From assembly GCF_900176505.1 (NCBI RefSeq), contig NZ_FWYB01000006.1, positions 186,001-250,000 on the forward strand: 64,000 nt of DNA, given 5' to 3'. This document shows positions 49,490 through 57,988 of this stretch, in pieces; position 1 is the stretch's first letter; each line of letters begins with the position of its first letter. Made by a program: the position numbers and the translations under genes. The stretch comes from Pedobacter nyackensis. GTDB lineage: Bacteria; Bacteroidota; Bacteroidia; Sphingobacteriales; Sphingobacteriaceae. Below the pieces are notes generated by a model. That model was not told the origin of the DNA and did no database searches. It saw only the letters and a program-made list of their open reading frames with translations.

Positions 49490-50452
49490 ATGATTACTGA
49501 AGTGAAAACAATTGGGGGGTATATCGAGTTACAACTTCCTCAGGGCAATGAACATTACCCTGCTCTTATTAAATTGAATACAGGCAGGAATGCATTAGAG
49601 TACCTCTTAAGGATTAAAAAGTATACTTTGGTACATTTACCCTATTTCACTTGCGAAGTGCTCTTAGAGCCCTTGTGCAGACTTAACATCCCCTATAGAT
49701 TCTATCATATAGATTCAATGCTTAATCCAATTCTTGATTTTGAACCGGGACCAACTGAATGTCTGGTTTATACCAATTACTTTGGGTTAATGCAGGAAAC
49801 TGTAAAAAAGTTAAGTGGACAGCTCAACAACCTGATTATAGATAATGCTCAGGCATTTTTTTCTCCTCCTCTGGAGGGTATAGACACTTTTTATTCCTGC
49901 AGGAAGTTTTTTGGTGTTCCCGATGGTGCTTATTTACAAGCAAATAGCAACACAAGGTTATCATTAGATCATGATATTTCGATTGGCAGGTTTTCACATC
50001 TGATAAAAAGTATAGATCTAAACATTGAAAGTGCCTATCCGGATTACATCAGAAACAATGTGTGCCTGGTTGATAATTCAATAAAAAAAATGTCCTTGTT
50101 AACCCAGAAAATCCTGTCAGGCATAGATTACGAAGACTGCGAAAAAATACGAAATGCTAATTTTAAACATTTGCACAAGGCCCTATCCGAAAAAAACGAA
50201 CTGACCATAGAGGTAACAGATCTGAAAGCCCCAATGGTTTATCCGCTACTGATTAATAATCCAGAGCTTAAACAAAAGCTAATAGATAGAAAGGTTTTTG
50301 TTGCCACATACTGGCCAAATGTACTCGACTGGACCACCGAAGATATGTTGGAGCATTACCTATGTAAAAACATAATTCCTTTACCGATTGATCATCGCTA
50401 CCACATCAGCGACATGGATTATATGATTGACATACTAAAACAATTGTTATGA
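49490..50452 (+). CDS. Divergent DegT-like PLP-dependent aminotransferase-fold protein
   Basis: This 320-residue protein retains DegT-like order: LNTGRNALEYLLRIKKYTLV (substrate loop), HLPYFTCEVLLEPLCRLNIP, IIDNAQAFFSPPLEGIDTFY (PLP Asp and Gln) and SCRKFFGVPDGAYL, in which the Lys stands where DegT enzymes have the Schiff-base Lys. It is shorter than usual, by about 60 residues, so its activity is uncertain. A 4-bp overlap with the acetyltransferase that follows suggests that they modify the same molecule, perhaps amination then acetylation of a sugar. Confidence 0.68.
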   Translation: MITEVKTIGGYIELQLPQGNEHYPALIKLNTGRNALEYLLRIKKYTLVHLPYFTCEVLLEPLCRLNIPYRFYHIDSMLNPILDFEPGPTECLVYTNYFGLMQETVKKLSGQLNNLIIDNAQAFFSPPLEGIDTFYSCRKFFGVPDGAYLQANSNTRLSLDHDISIGRFSHLIKSIDLNIESAYPDYIRNNVCLVDNSIKKMSLLTQKILSGIDYEDCEKIRNANFKHLHKALSEKNELTIEVTDLKAPMVYPLLINNPELKQKLIDRKVFVATYWPNVLDWTTEDMLEHYLCKNIIPLPIDHRYHISDMDYMIDILKQLL

Positions 50453-50967
50453 ACTACTCAGTTTACTTAAGGCCGTTAGCTCTGGAAGATGCAGAGACAG
50501 CTTATAAATGGCGTAATAACCCTAACATTTGGGTATATACCAAGCATCCTATTAACCAATATGTAACCCTAGAAATAGAGCGCAACTGGATTTCAGAAGT
50601 TTCCTCCCGAACAAATGAAAAGAGATTTGCCATTTGTCTGACGACTGACAATCAATACATAGGGAACGTTCAATTAACCAACATTCAAGAATCTAGTGCC
50701 ACCTATCACATTTTTATTGGCGAAGAATCTTTCTGGGGTAAAGGAATTGCAAAGCTAGCCACCTCTTTAATATTGGAGTATGCTTTTTTTGATATGAAGC
50801 TTGACACCATATTCCTTGATGTTCACGTAGAAAACAAAGCTGCCCAGGGCATTTACAAGGAAAAAGGATTTAAAGTTATAAATGACCAGAATGATTTTAT
50901 TGATATGTCCCTAACAAGAGAAACATTCCTAAAAAACAGAGATCTATCACTACTTAACGTTCATTAA
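50449..50967 (+). CDS. GNAT-family N-acetyltransferase (RimJ/RimL-like)
   Basis: This 172-residue GNAT protein shows LRPLALEDAETAYKWRNNPN at the N-terminus, then the acetyl-CoA loop GEESFWGKGIAKLATSLILE and AAQGIYKEKGFKVINDQNDF at the C-terminus. The opening is close to RimJ/PseH-like enzymes that acetylate amino sugars on nucleotides. It overlaps the aminotransferase-like gene before it by 4 bp, which favours such a joint role. Confidence 0.88.
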   Translation: MNYSVYLRPLALEDAETAYKWRNNPNIWVYTKHPINQYVTLEIERNWISEVSSRTNEKRFAICLTTDNQYIGNVQLTNIQESSATYHIFIGEESFWGKGIAKLATSLILEYAFFDMKLDTIFLDVHVENKAAQGIYKEKGFKVINDQNDFIDMSLTRETFLKNRDLSLLNVH

Positions 50968-50978
50968 ACCCTACAACT

Positions 50979-52079
50979 ATGCATCACCTAGTTACAATCG
51001 ATCAAAAGGAAGAATGGAAAGGCTATGTTTCCGATTCAGTACAACATGACTTTTACCATACCTGGTATTATCATTCTTTAGACCGCAGTGGAACCCCAAT
51101 TCTGTTTGTGTATGAAGAGGGTGAGAATTACATTGCTTTTCCGCTTATAAAAAGGGAAATCCCCCGTTCTCTTTTATATGATTTAACCTCTGTGTATGGT
51201 TATACAGGTCCTATTTCTAACCAGAGATTTGAAGACCTTAGCGATGAATTTCTTGAAAATTTCAAGGACTCTTTCCTAACCTTCCTCAGGAAAGGACAGC
51301 ATGTCTCGGTATTTTCAAGATTGCATCCTTTTTTTGATCAGCAAAGGGTGATGCAAAAATTTGGGGGCGTTCATGCCAATGGAAAAACAATAGCTATAGA
51401 TTTAACTATTCCTATTGAAGATCAACGAAATAAATACCATAAGAGACTTGCCGAAAAAATCCGTCAGTTAAGAAGAAAAGGATATGAAGTTAGGGAGGCG
51501 AATGGACCTGAGGATATTAAGCTGTTTGCCAGTATTTACACAGAGAATATGCAAAGAATCGAAGCCTCAGATTTTTATCTGTTTACTGAGGAATACTTTA
51601 ATGATCTTCATGAGTCTAACGAATTCAACAGTAAATTACTACTGGTTTATAATCAAGAGGGCTTTGCCGTATGTGGTGCTTTTATTGTATGCACAAATGA
51701 TATTATACAGGCCCACCTCCTTGGCACACGTACAGCTTATTTAGGCGATTCGCCAGCCAAGCTGCTGACAGACGAAATCACGGTTATCGGTCGTGAGATG
51801 GGTGCAAAATATTTCCATCTTGGTGGCGGATTGAATTTCAAACAAGATTCTCTATTTGAATGGAAAGCGTGTTTTTCTGATTACATTTTAGATTTTAAGA
51901 GCTGGAGATTTATTGCAGACCAGGACCCTTATACCGCTCTGCTGGAAGAACATCAAATTGATAAAAATGAAGAGGTTGACTTTTTCCCTTTGTATAGATA
52001 TACAAAAAAAGTCATTGAATCAACAAAAGTATATTTTGTCTTATTCTTCACCGAACACCTATCATTATGCATCATCTAA
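50979..52079 (+). CDS. FemAB-like (GNAT-fold) acyltransferase, paralogue 2
   Basis: This 366-residue protein has the same order of landmarks as the other three: HDFYHTWYYHSL, YIAFPLIKREI, SVYGYTGPISN, VSVFSRLHPFFDQQRVMQKF, HLGGGLNFKQDSLFEWK and FFPLYRYT near the end. It differs by a 17-residue C-terminal extension (VIESTKVYFVLFFTEHLSLC) that reads into the next gene and overlaps it by 13 bp, because the usual stop after the FFPLYRY segment is lost or shifted. The extension appears to come from what was once the upstream leader of the next copy. Confidence 0.8.
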   Translation: MHHLVTIDQKEEWKGYVSDSVQHDFYHTWYYHSLDRSGTPILFVYEEGENYIAFPLIKREIPRSLLYDLTSVYGYTGPISNQRFEDLSDEFLENFKDSFLTFLRKGQHVSVFSRLHPFFDQQRVMQKFGGVHANGKTIAIDLTIPIEDQRNKYHKRLAEKIRQLRRKGYEVREANGPEDIKLFASIYTENMQRIEASDFYLFTEEYFNDLHESNEFNSKLLLVYNQEGFAVCGAFIVCTNDIIQAHLLGTRTAYLGDSPAKLLTDEITVIGREMGAKYFHLGGGLNFKQDSLFEWKACFSDYILDFKSWRFIADQDPYTALLEEHQIDKNEEVDFFPLYRYTKKVIESTKVYFVLFFTEHLSLCII

Positions 52080-53122
52080 TCACAATCAGTCAAAAGGACA
52101 AGTGGATGTGGTACGTCAAAAATTCAGCTGAGTATGATTTTTATCACACCTGGTATTATCACTCGCTGGACCAGACTGGTGACCCCTTCCTCTTTATTTA
52201 CGAAGAAAGCGATAACTATATCGCATTCCCTTTATTGAACAGAAAAATCGAAGATTCTGAGTTCTCAGATCTTACATCGGTTTATGGGTACACTGGGCCA
52301 ATCTCAAACCTAAAGTTTGAAGAGCTTAATGATGAGTTTATGGAAAACTTCAAAAGGACATTTCTTTCTTTTCTAAAGAGCAGGGAAAATGTTTCTGTGT
52401 TTTCCCGTTTGCATCCCCTGTTTCATCAGAACTTCCTGATGGAAAAATTTGGTGGTGTTTATCAAAATGGAAAGACGGTCAATATCGACCTTACTATACC
52501 TATTGAATCACAACGATTAAAATACAGAAGAACTACATATGACGCGATAAAACGATCATGGAGACAAGGGTTAACTGCAAAAGAAACAAGAGAGCCGGAG
52601 GATATACAGATTTTCAAAGATATATATATCGAGAACATGAAACGTGTGGGTGCCAAGGACTACTATCTGTTTACCGACACTTACTTTCATGACATGGTAA
52701 ATGCTGAAGAATTTGATTGCCGCGTATTACTGGTATACCATAAAGATCAGGCCATTTGCGGATCAATGGTAACTTTCACCGGCACCATTATCGAAGGACA
52801 CCTTATGGCTACCAGAACCGAATATCTTGCCGAATCGCCAAGCAAGTTTCTAGTCGATGAAATCAGTAAATTAGGACGAAAGCATGGCATGCAGCACTAC
52901 CATCTGGGTGGGGGATTTGGCTACAAAGAAGATACATTGTTTAATTGGAAGCTGGGTTTCTCAGACCTAATGTTGAATTACAGCAGCTGGAGATACATTA
53001 CGGATGAAGTCAGATACAATACCCTCGTCCAGAAATCAGGCGTAGATGAGCACACTGATGTTGACTTTTTTCCTTTATATCGCTATTCACAAACTTTAAA
53101 CTCACTAAAATGAAAAGTCTAA
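52041..53122. repeat. Tandem duplication unit A (FemAB-like gene 3 with flanks)
   Basis: These 1082 bp align without gaps to 53171-54252. The similarity covers the 26 bp before the gene, the whole gene and 12 bp past the ATGA junction, where ATGAAAAGTCTA resembles the first codons of the FlaA1-type gene. A decayed start of that gene thus follows this copy, showing that the duplicated unit ended just inside it. Confidence 0.8.
52067..53113 (+). CDS. FemAB-like (GNAT-fold) acyltransferase, paralogue 3
   Basis: This 348-residue protein is gap-free alignable to the next gene with only scattered substitutions. Landmarks are HDFYHTWYYHSLDQTG in variant YDFYHTWYYHSLDQ, SVYGYTGPISN, LKYRRTTYDAIKRSWRQG, HYHLGGGFGYKEDTLFNWKL and YRYSQTLNSLK at the end. 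The basic helix RLKYRRTTYDAIKRSWR replaces the K-rich helix of paralogues 1 and 2, so copies 3 and 4 form a younger pair. Its function is not known; aminoacyl or acyl transfer to the polymer or its lipid-linked unit is inferred. Confidence 0.8.
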   Translation: MHHLITISQKDKWMWYVKNSAEYDFYHTWYYHSLDQTGDPFLFIYEESDNYIAFPLLNRKIEDSEFSDLTSVYGYTGPISNLKFEELNDEFMENFKRTFLSFLKSRENVSVFSRLHPLFHQNFLMEKFGGVYQNGKTVNIDLTIPIESQRLKYRRTTYDAIKRSWRQGLTAKETREPEDIQIFKDIYIENMKRVGAKDYYLFTDTYFHDMVNAEEFDCRVLLVYHKDQAICGSMVTFTGTIIEGHLMATRTEYLAESPSKFLVDEISKLGRKHGMQHYHLGGGFGYKEDTLFNWKLGFSDLMLNYSSWRYITDEVRYNTLVQKSGVDEHTDVDFFPLYRYSQTLNSLK

Positions 53123-53170
53123 AGTACCGGCATACACACCAATAATTAATCTGCGAATATATTTATAGCC

Positions 53171-54252
53171 ATACTTTTCACAGGAAACCTACCATTATGT
53201 ATCATCTAATTACAATCAATCAAAAAGATAAATGGACATGGTATGTGAGAAATTCTGCTGAGCATGATTTTTATCATACCTGGTATTATCACTCCATGGA
53301 CCAAAGTGGTGAACCTTTCCTCTTTATTTATGAAGAAAATGAGAACTACATTGCATTTCCTTTATTGAACAGAAAAATCGAGGACTCAGGCTTCTCTGAT
53401 TTCACCTCTGTGTATGGATATACCGGCCCTATTTCAAACCGAAAATTTGAACAACTTGAGGATTCATTTATGGAGAATTTCAAAAGATCCTTTCTTTCCT
53501 TTCTAAAGAGCAAGGAAAGCATCTCGGTTTTCTCCCGCCTGCATCCGTTACTTCAACAAAACTTCCTTCTGGAAAAATTTGGAGGGGTATATCAAAATGG
53601 AAAAACGATCAGCATAGATCTTACCGTCCCTATTGAGCACCAACGATTAAAATACAGAAGGACGACCTACGATGATATAAAAAGATCATGGAGGCGGGGA
53701 TTCATAGCAAAAGAAACAAAAGAGCCTGAGGACATACAAATTTTCAAAGAAATCTATATTGAAAACATGAAACGCGTAGGCGCATCAGATTATTACTTGT
53801 TTACAGACCAATACTTTCATGACATGGTAAATGCCGATGAATTTGATTGCATATTGGTCCTGGTTTTTGATGGAACCGAAGCCATTTGCGGGTCAATAAC
53901 GACCTTCACCGATGGGATTGCAGAATGTCACCTCACAGCTACCCGAACCAAATATCTATGGGCATCTCCAAGTAAATTTTTAATCGATGAGATAAGCCAG
54001 ATTGGAAGAAAATACGGTATGAAACATTATCACCTTGGTGGAGGATATGGTTTCAAAGAAGATTCTTTGTTTGATTGGAAACTGGGTTTCTCAGACCTAA
54101 TGTTGAATTACAACAGCTGGAGGTACATTACGGATGAAGCAAGATACAATACCCTAGTCCAGAAGTCGGGCGTAGATCAGAACATTGACATTGATTTTTT
54201 CCCTTTATATCGCTATTCACAAACCTTAAACTCACTAAAATGAAAAATCTAT
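53171..54252. repeat. Tandem duplication unit B (FemAB-like gene 4 with flanks)
   Basis: This is the second 1082-bp unit, equal in length to 52041-53122. Its right end lies 12 bp inside the intact FlaA1-type gene, the natural neighbour in the ancestral arrangement, so unit A is probably the inserted copy. Confidence 0.8.
53197..54243 (+). CDS. FemAB-like (GNAT-fold) acyltransferase, paralogue 4
   Basis: This 348-residue protein is the closest relative of the preceding gene. Differences concentrate in the stretch around residues 220-250 (VLVFDGTEAICGSITTFTDG against LLVYHKDQAICGSMVTFTGT), which faces the likely substrate region, so the two may have diverged in specificity. All family landmarks are kept (SVYGYTGPISN, HYHLGGGYGFKEDSLFDWKL). 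The stop overlaps the FlaA1-type gene by 4 bp. Confidence 0.8.
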   Translation: MYHLITINQKDKWTWYVRNSAEHDFYHTWYYHSMDQSGEPFLFIYEENENYIAFPLLNRKIEDSGFSDFTSVYGYTGPISNRKFEQLEDSFMENFKRSFLSFLKSKESISVFSRLHPLLQQNFLLEKFGGVYQNGKTISIDLTVPIEHQRLKYRRTTYDDIKRSWRRGFIAKETKEPEDIQIFKEIYIENMKRVGASDYYLFTDQYFHDMVNADEFDCILVLVFDGTEAICGSITTFTDGIAECHLTATRTKYLWASPSKFLIDEISQIGRKYGMKHYHLGGGYGFKEDSLFDWKLGFSDLMLNYNSWRYITDEARYNTLVQKSGVDQNIDIDFFPLYRYSQTLNSLK

Positions 54253-56198
54253 TTCACGATAAGGTTCATTCAAGGTGGCTTATCCTATTTATTGACCAGT
54301 TTCTAGTGGTATCGGCATTGTCTTTATCAATTCTATTGATAAAGACAATCGGGTTTAACGGATTATTAAACATCGAGCACCTCTCTTATATAGCCTTGTT
54401 TAGCTGTATAGCCATTCCCGTATTTATTCTAATGCGCATACATACCGGGATTATCCGTTATTCAAATACAACGGATATGATCAGGATTTTTTTGGCGGTA
54501 TTTGTAACCAGCATGCTCTTTACTATAATTAGCAATCTATTCATCGCCCCTGCCTTTAAAATCAACTCCATGTGGTTTAATCCGGTACTGTTGCTTAATT
54601 TCTTTATTTCATCATCCTTATTAATCATGCTGCGTATAGCCGTTAAAAGCTTATATGGTTACATTAAGGATCTTGAATCAGGGAATAATAAAGAGAATAT
54701 CCTGATTTATGGATCTGACAGTGCTTCCATCCTGGTAAAACAGGCCTTGGAGTCGCATCAGGAAACCTGTTATCAGATTTTAGGTTTTATAGATGATAAT
54801 GACGATAAGGTAAACAAACGAATTGAGCAGACTAAAGTTTATCATTCCTCTGCCATTGAAATGCTTAAGGCTAAGCACTCCATCGAAAAAATGGTGATCA
54901 CAAGTGACTGCATGACGGTGAATGGTAAAAAAGCAGCTATTGAAAAATGTATGGAACTTGGCATTAAAGTGATGACCGTTCCGCCTTCCAACCAATGGCT
55001 GCATGGAAAATTAAGCTTAAATCAGCTGAAGGACTTAAAAATCGAAGACTTACTTCAACGGGAACCGATTCAGATCACCAACCAGAATGTGTTTAGGGAA
55101 ATTGCTGGAAAACGGATACTGGTAACCGGAGCAGCCGGTTCTATTGGTTCTGAAATTGTAAGGCAGCTACTTAATTATAATCCTCAGTACGTTATTTTAT
55201 GTGATCAGGCCGAAACACCATTACATGAAATGCAATTGGAAATGGAGGACCATATCGCAGGCGGAAAAACAAGAATATTTATGGCAAACGTGCAAAATAC
55301 CAAACGCCTTAGAACCTTGTTTGAAGAGTTTAAACCACAGATAGTTTTTCATGCAGCGGCTTATAAGCATGTCCCTATGATGGAAAACAACCCCGCAGAG
55401 GCGATACTGACCAATGTAATGGGCACCAAAAACATAGCTGATATGTCGCTTGAATTTGCCGTTGAAAAGTTCGTTATGATCTCTACTGATAAAGCGGTTA
55501 AGCCAACAAACATAATGGGTGCATCAAAACGATTGGCAGAAATATACATACAATCCTTGAATCAAAACCAAACTTTAACTATTGATTCTTCAGAAAACCC
55601 GATGAAACAAAATTCATTACAAAGGGGGACAAAATTTATCACAACAAGATTTGGTAATGTACTGGGATCAAATGGTTCAGTAGTACCGAGATTTAAGGCC
55701 CAAATTGAAAAAGGAGGGCCTGTAACGGTAACACATCCGGAAATAACGAGATACTTCATGACGATTCGTGAATCTGTTCAATTGGTACTTGAAGCCGCTT
55801 CCATGGGCAACGGTGGAGAAATCTTTATTTTCGACATGGGGGCTCCGGTGAAAATAGTGGATCTGGCCATTAAAATGATAAAGCTTGCAGGGCTTTCACC
55901 AGTTACGGATATAAAAATTGTGTACAGTGGTTTGCGTCCGGGCGAGAAAATACATGAAGAGCTTTTACACAAAGAAGAACTCACCATCCCTACCTACCAC
56001 AAAAAAATCAAAATTTCTAAAACGATCGTCTACAATTACAATTACGTACAAAAGTCAATTGAGGAGATCCTGAACCTTAACAGTATCAATAACAATTACG
56101 AAACTATCAGAAAAGTAAAAGAAGTTATTCCTGAATATATCAGTCAAAATTCCATTTACGAACAGTTAGACCGAATTCCACTAGCATATGATTTATGA
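54240..56198 (+). CDS. FlaA1/CapD/WbpM-type nucleoside-diphosphate-sugar 4,6-dehydratase
   Basis: This 652-residue protein has four N-terminal transmembrane helices (to about residue 140), a first Rossmann-like domain (ENILIYGSDSASILVKQALE) and a catalytic SDR domain (KRILVTGAAGSIGSEIVRQL, AAYKHVPMMENNPAEAILTN, ISTDKAVKPTNIMGASKRLA). The usual Tyr-x3-Lys is Met-x3-Lys, normal for this subfamily. It makes 4-keto-6-deoxy sugars that the locus aminotransferases can use, for QuiNAc or bacillosamine-like units. ATGA overlaps occur at both ends with neighbours. Confidence 0.93.
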   Translation: MKNLFHDKVHSRWLILFIDQFLVVSALSLSILLIKTIGFNGLLNIEHLSYIALFSCIAIPVFILMRIHTGIIRYSNTTDMIRIFLAVFVTSMLFTIISNLFIAPAFKINSMWFNPVLLLNFFISSSLLIMLRIAVKSLYGYIKDLESGNNKENILIYGSDSASILVKQALESHQETCYQILGFIDDNDDKVNKRIEQTKVYHSSAIEMLKAKHSIEKMVITSDCMTVNGKKAAIEKCMELGIKVMTVPPSNQWLHGKLSLNQLKDLKIEDLLQREPIQITNQNVFREIAGKRILVTGAAGSIGSEIVRQLLNYNPQYVILCDQAETPLHEMQLEMEDHIAGGKTRIFMANVQNTKRLRTLFEEFKPQIVFHAAAYKHVPMMENNPAEAILTNVMGTKNIADMSLEFAVEKFVMISTDKAVKPTNIMGASKRLAEIYIQSLNQNQTLTIDSSENPMKQNSLQRGTKFITTRFGNVLGSNGSVVPRFKAQIEKGGPVTVTHPEITRYFMTIRESVQLVLEAASMGNGGEIFIFDMGAPVKIVDLAIKMIKLAGLSPVTDIKIVYSGLRPGEKIHEELLHKEELTIPTYHKKIKISKTIVYNYNYVQKSIEEILNLNSINNNYETIRKVKEVIPEYISQNSIYEQLDRIPLAYDL

Positions 56199-57313
56199 GA
56201 ATATTATTCATAGCGCCACGATTCCATACCAATCAGGTATCACTTCTTAAAAAGTTGCAGGAGGAGGGCCACGAAATTGACTTTTTTGTAATGGGAACGG
56301 GAAATACTGAAGATTATTCGACCATTAGTCCAAAAAAAATACCGATATCCATTATCACCAAAAGCTATATCAGGTATTTTAAAAAGGATATAGATATCGC
56401 TGAATTTTCAGCTATTGCTATTCCCGATGTGGTCAAATACTTTCGCATGATTAATCAATTCAAACCTGATGTAATTATCGTGAGGGGTGCGCTGAGCATG
56501 GTATATTCATGGTTTCTGATTCCCTACTTTTTCACCAGAGTAAAACTGATCTATTACACACAGGCACCCAAGTTTGTACAAAACCTGAGCTTCTTAAGGA
56601 AAGTGCATGATTATATCGTTTCGGTTGGGCATAAAATCCGTTGGTTTACACCTGTTTTATACAAGGAGCCTGTAAGAGAAAACTTAAAGGATTTAACTTA
56701 CATGGATTACCTTCCCTTCTTCATTTACCCGGAAAAAATTGAAGTACCGGGAAAAATTAAGGGAGATATCTTAAAGTTTCTATGTGTGGTTAAATTTGAA
56801 TCCAGGAAAAACGTAGAGTTATTGATTGATGTAACCGCTCAGTTGAGCAAAAAGTATAAAAAATTCGAACTAACCATTATTGGGAGTACCGGAAATGCCC
56901 AGAGAGAAGCTTACTATCAGACGATGTCGGACAAAATCAAATCAAGAGGCTTAAGTAGTGTGATTACACTGTTGAAAAATATACCACATTCACAAATGTC
57001 TGATTACTACAAATCTCATGATGTTTTTTTGATGCCTAGTATTAATGAACCTGCTTCAGTTTCACAACTTGAAGCGATGTCGTACGGACTCGCTATAATT
57101 TGCTCCCAGGATAACGGAACTGCACACTATATCAGAGATAATAAGAATGGATATCTCATAGAAGCAACTGAAAGCAATATTGAGGCTGCAATGGAACGTT
57201 ATCTTGAAGAACCTAAACTGATTAATATACATCGCCAGGAAAGTTTAAAGCTCATAAAAACCGATTATAGTATTGATAAAGCCTATAACAAACTAATGCA
57301 AATCGTAAATTGA
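56195..57313 (+). CDS. Glycosyltransferase family 4
   Basis: This 372-residue GT-B enzyme is the last gene of the locus. The N-terminus is RILFIAPRFHTNQVSLLKKL, the central region FLCVVKFESRKNVELLIDVT and the donor site MPSINEPASVSQLEAMSYGL. It overlaps the FlaA1-type gene by 4 bp. An AT-rich inverted repeat follows in the 157 bp before the next gene. Confidence 0.92.
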   Translation: MRILFIAPRFHTNQVSLLKKLQEEGHEIDFFVMGTGNTEDYSTISPKKIPISIITKSYIRYFKKDIDIAEFSAIAIPDVVKYFRMINQFKPDVIIVRGALSMVYSWFLIPYFFTRVKLIYYTQAPKFVQNLSFLRKVHDYIVSVGHKIRWFTPVLYKEPVRENLKDLTYMDYLPFFIYPEKIEVPGKIKGDILKFLCVVKFESRKNVELLIDVTAQLSKKYKKFELTIIGSTGNAQREAYYQTMSDKIKSRGLSSVITLLKNIPHSQMSDYYKSHDVFLMPSINEPASVSQLEAMSYGLAIICSQDNGTAHYIRDNKNGYLIEATESNIEAAMERYLEEPKLINIHRQESLKLIKTDYSIDKAYNKLMQIVN

Positions 57314-57346
57314 AAGATCTGAATAAACAAAATTATCCCAAGAAAA

Positions 57347-57375
57347 TTTATTAACATTTTTATTTTGTTAATAAA
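57347..57375. repeat. AT-rich inverted repeat after the exopolysaccharide locus
   Basis: TTTATTAACA and TGTTAATAAA are perfect complements around a 9-nt loop, followed by an A-run on the plus strand. It has no GC-rich stem and would be a weak terminator (better for the minus strand), or it could be an operator for the following HTH gene. Confidence 0.5.
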
Positions 57376-57470
57376 AAAAAAATACCTAAATTTCATTATG
57401 ATTAGCACATCCCTCTAATCTATTGTATTTGATAATAGTATTAAGTTTCACCACAAACTATTGACAGGTC

Positions 57471-57920
57471 ATGACATCAAATAAGGGGGATGTGATCGAA
57501 CGTATTGTTCGCACAAAAATTGGAATCAGCGAATTATCACGAATTTTGCACGTTAGCAGAACGTCTATTTACAATTGGTTTGAACATGGACACCTAAATC
57601 TTGATACCATTTGCAAGATTGGGCAGGCTATAAACCATGATTTTGCAAATGAATTCCCCGAGGAATTTGCAAATGCGCACCTTCATCATCCTACAGAAAC
57701 CACTTCCGAGAAAACAGATGAGAATTACTCTATCCAATACTGGATGAATAAGTACATTTCACTCTTAGAGAAATATAATGAGTTACTAAGTGAGCTTTCA
57801 CAGGCAGAAGACAAACCTCCATTCGCCAATATCAGGACAACCAAAACGACAACTATACAGCATAGCCATGATGCGCAATACTTTGTAGACAAAAGAGATC
57901 GTAACCTGACTTATATATAA
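57471..57920 (+). CDS. HTH DNA-binding protein
   Basis: This 149-residue protein has an N-terminal HTH (VIERIVRTKIGISELSRILH then VSRTSIYNWFEHGHLNLDTI), followed by a helical coiled-coil-like segment (SIQYWMNKYISLLEKYNELL) that could mediate oligomerisation. The HTH is of the Xre/resolvase-like short type in which W-F follows the recognition helix. It lies directly downstream of the exopolysaccharide locus, so a role in its control is plausible but unproven. Confidence 0.75.
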   Translation: MTSNKGDVIERIVRTKIGISELSRILHVSRTSIYNWFEHGHLNLDTICKIGQAINHDFANEFPEEFANAHLHHPTETTSEKTDENYSIQYWMNKYISLLEKYNELLSELSQAEDKPPFANIRTTKTTTIQHSHDAQYFVDKRDRNLTYI

Positions 57921-57948
57921 AGATCTAAAATCCGAATGAGACCGAATC

Positions 57949-57981
57949 ATAGCTCCTGAGCATTAAATTGTCAGGAGCTAT
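57949..57981. terminator. Bidirectional terminator between convergent genes
   Basis: An 11-bp stem ATAGCTCCTGA / TCAGGAGCTAT with an 11-nt loop is followed by a T-rich tract. It lies between the convergent HTH gene and the YeiH-type gene and can serve both. Confidence 0.85.
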
Positions 57982-57988
57982 ATTATTT

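Noticed and set aside
54240..56198. Apparent loss of the SDR catalytic Tyr in the FlaA1-type protein
   Set aside because: Met-x3-Lys in place of Tyr-x3-Lys is the normal state of the WbpM/FlaA1 subfamily.
57347..57375. AT-rich inverted repeat as the main terminator of the polymer locus
   Set aside because: The stem is only A/T apart from one pair and is followed by A, not T, on the plus strand, so it is listed only as a repeat.
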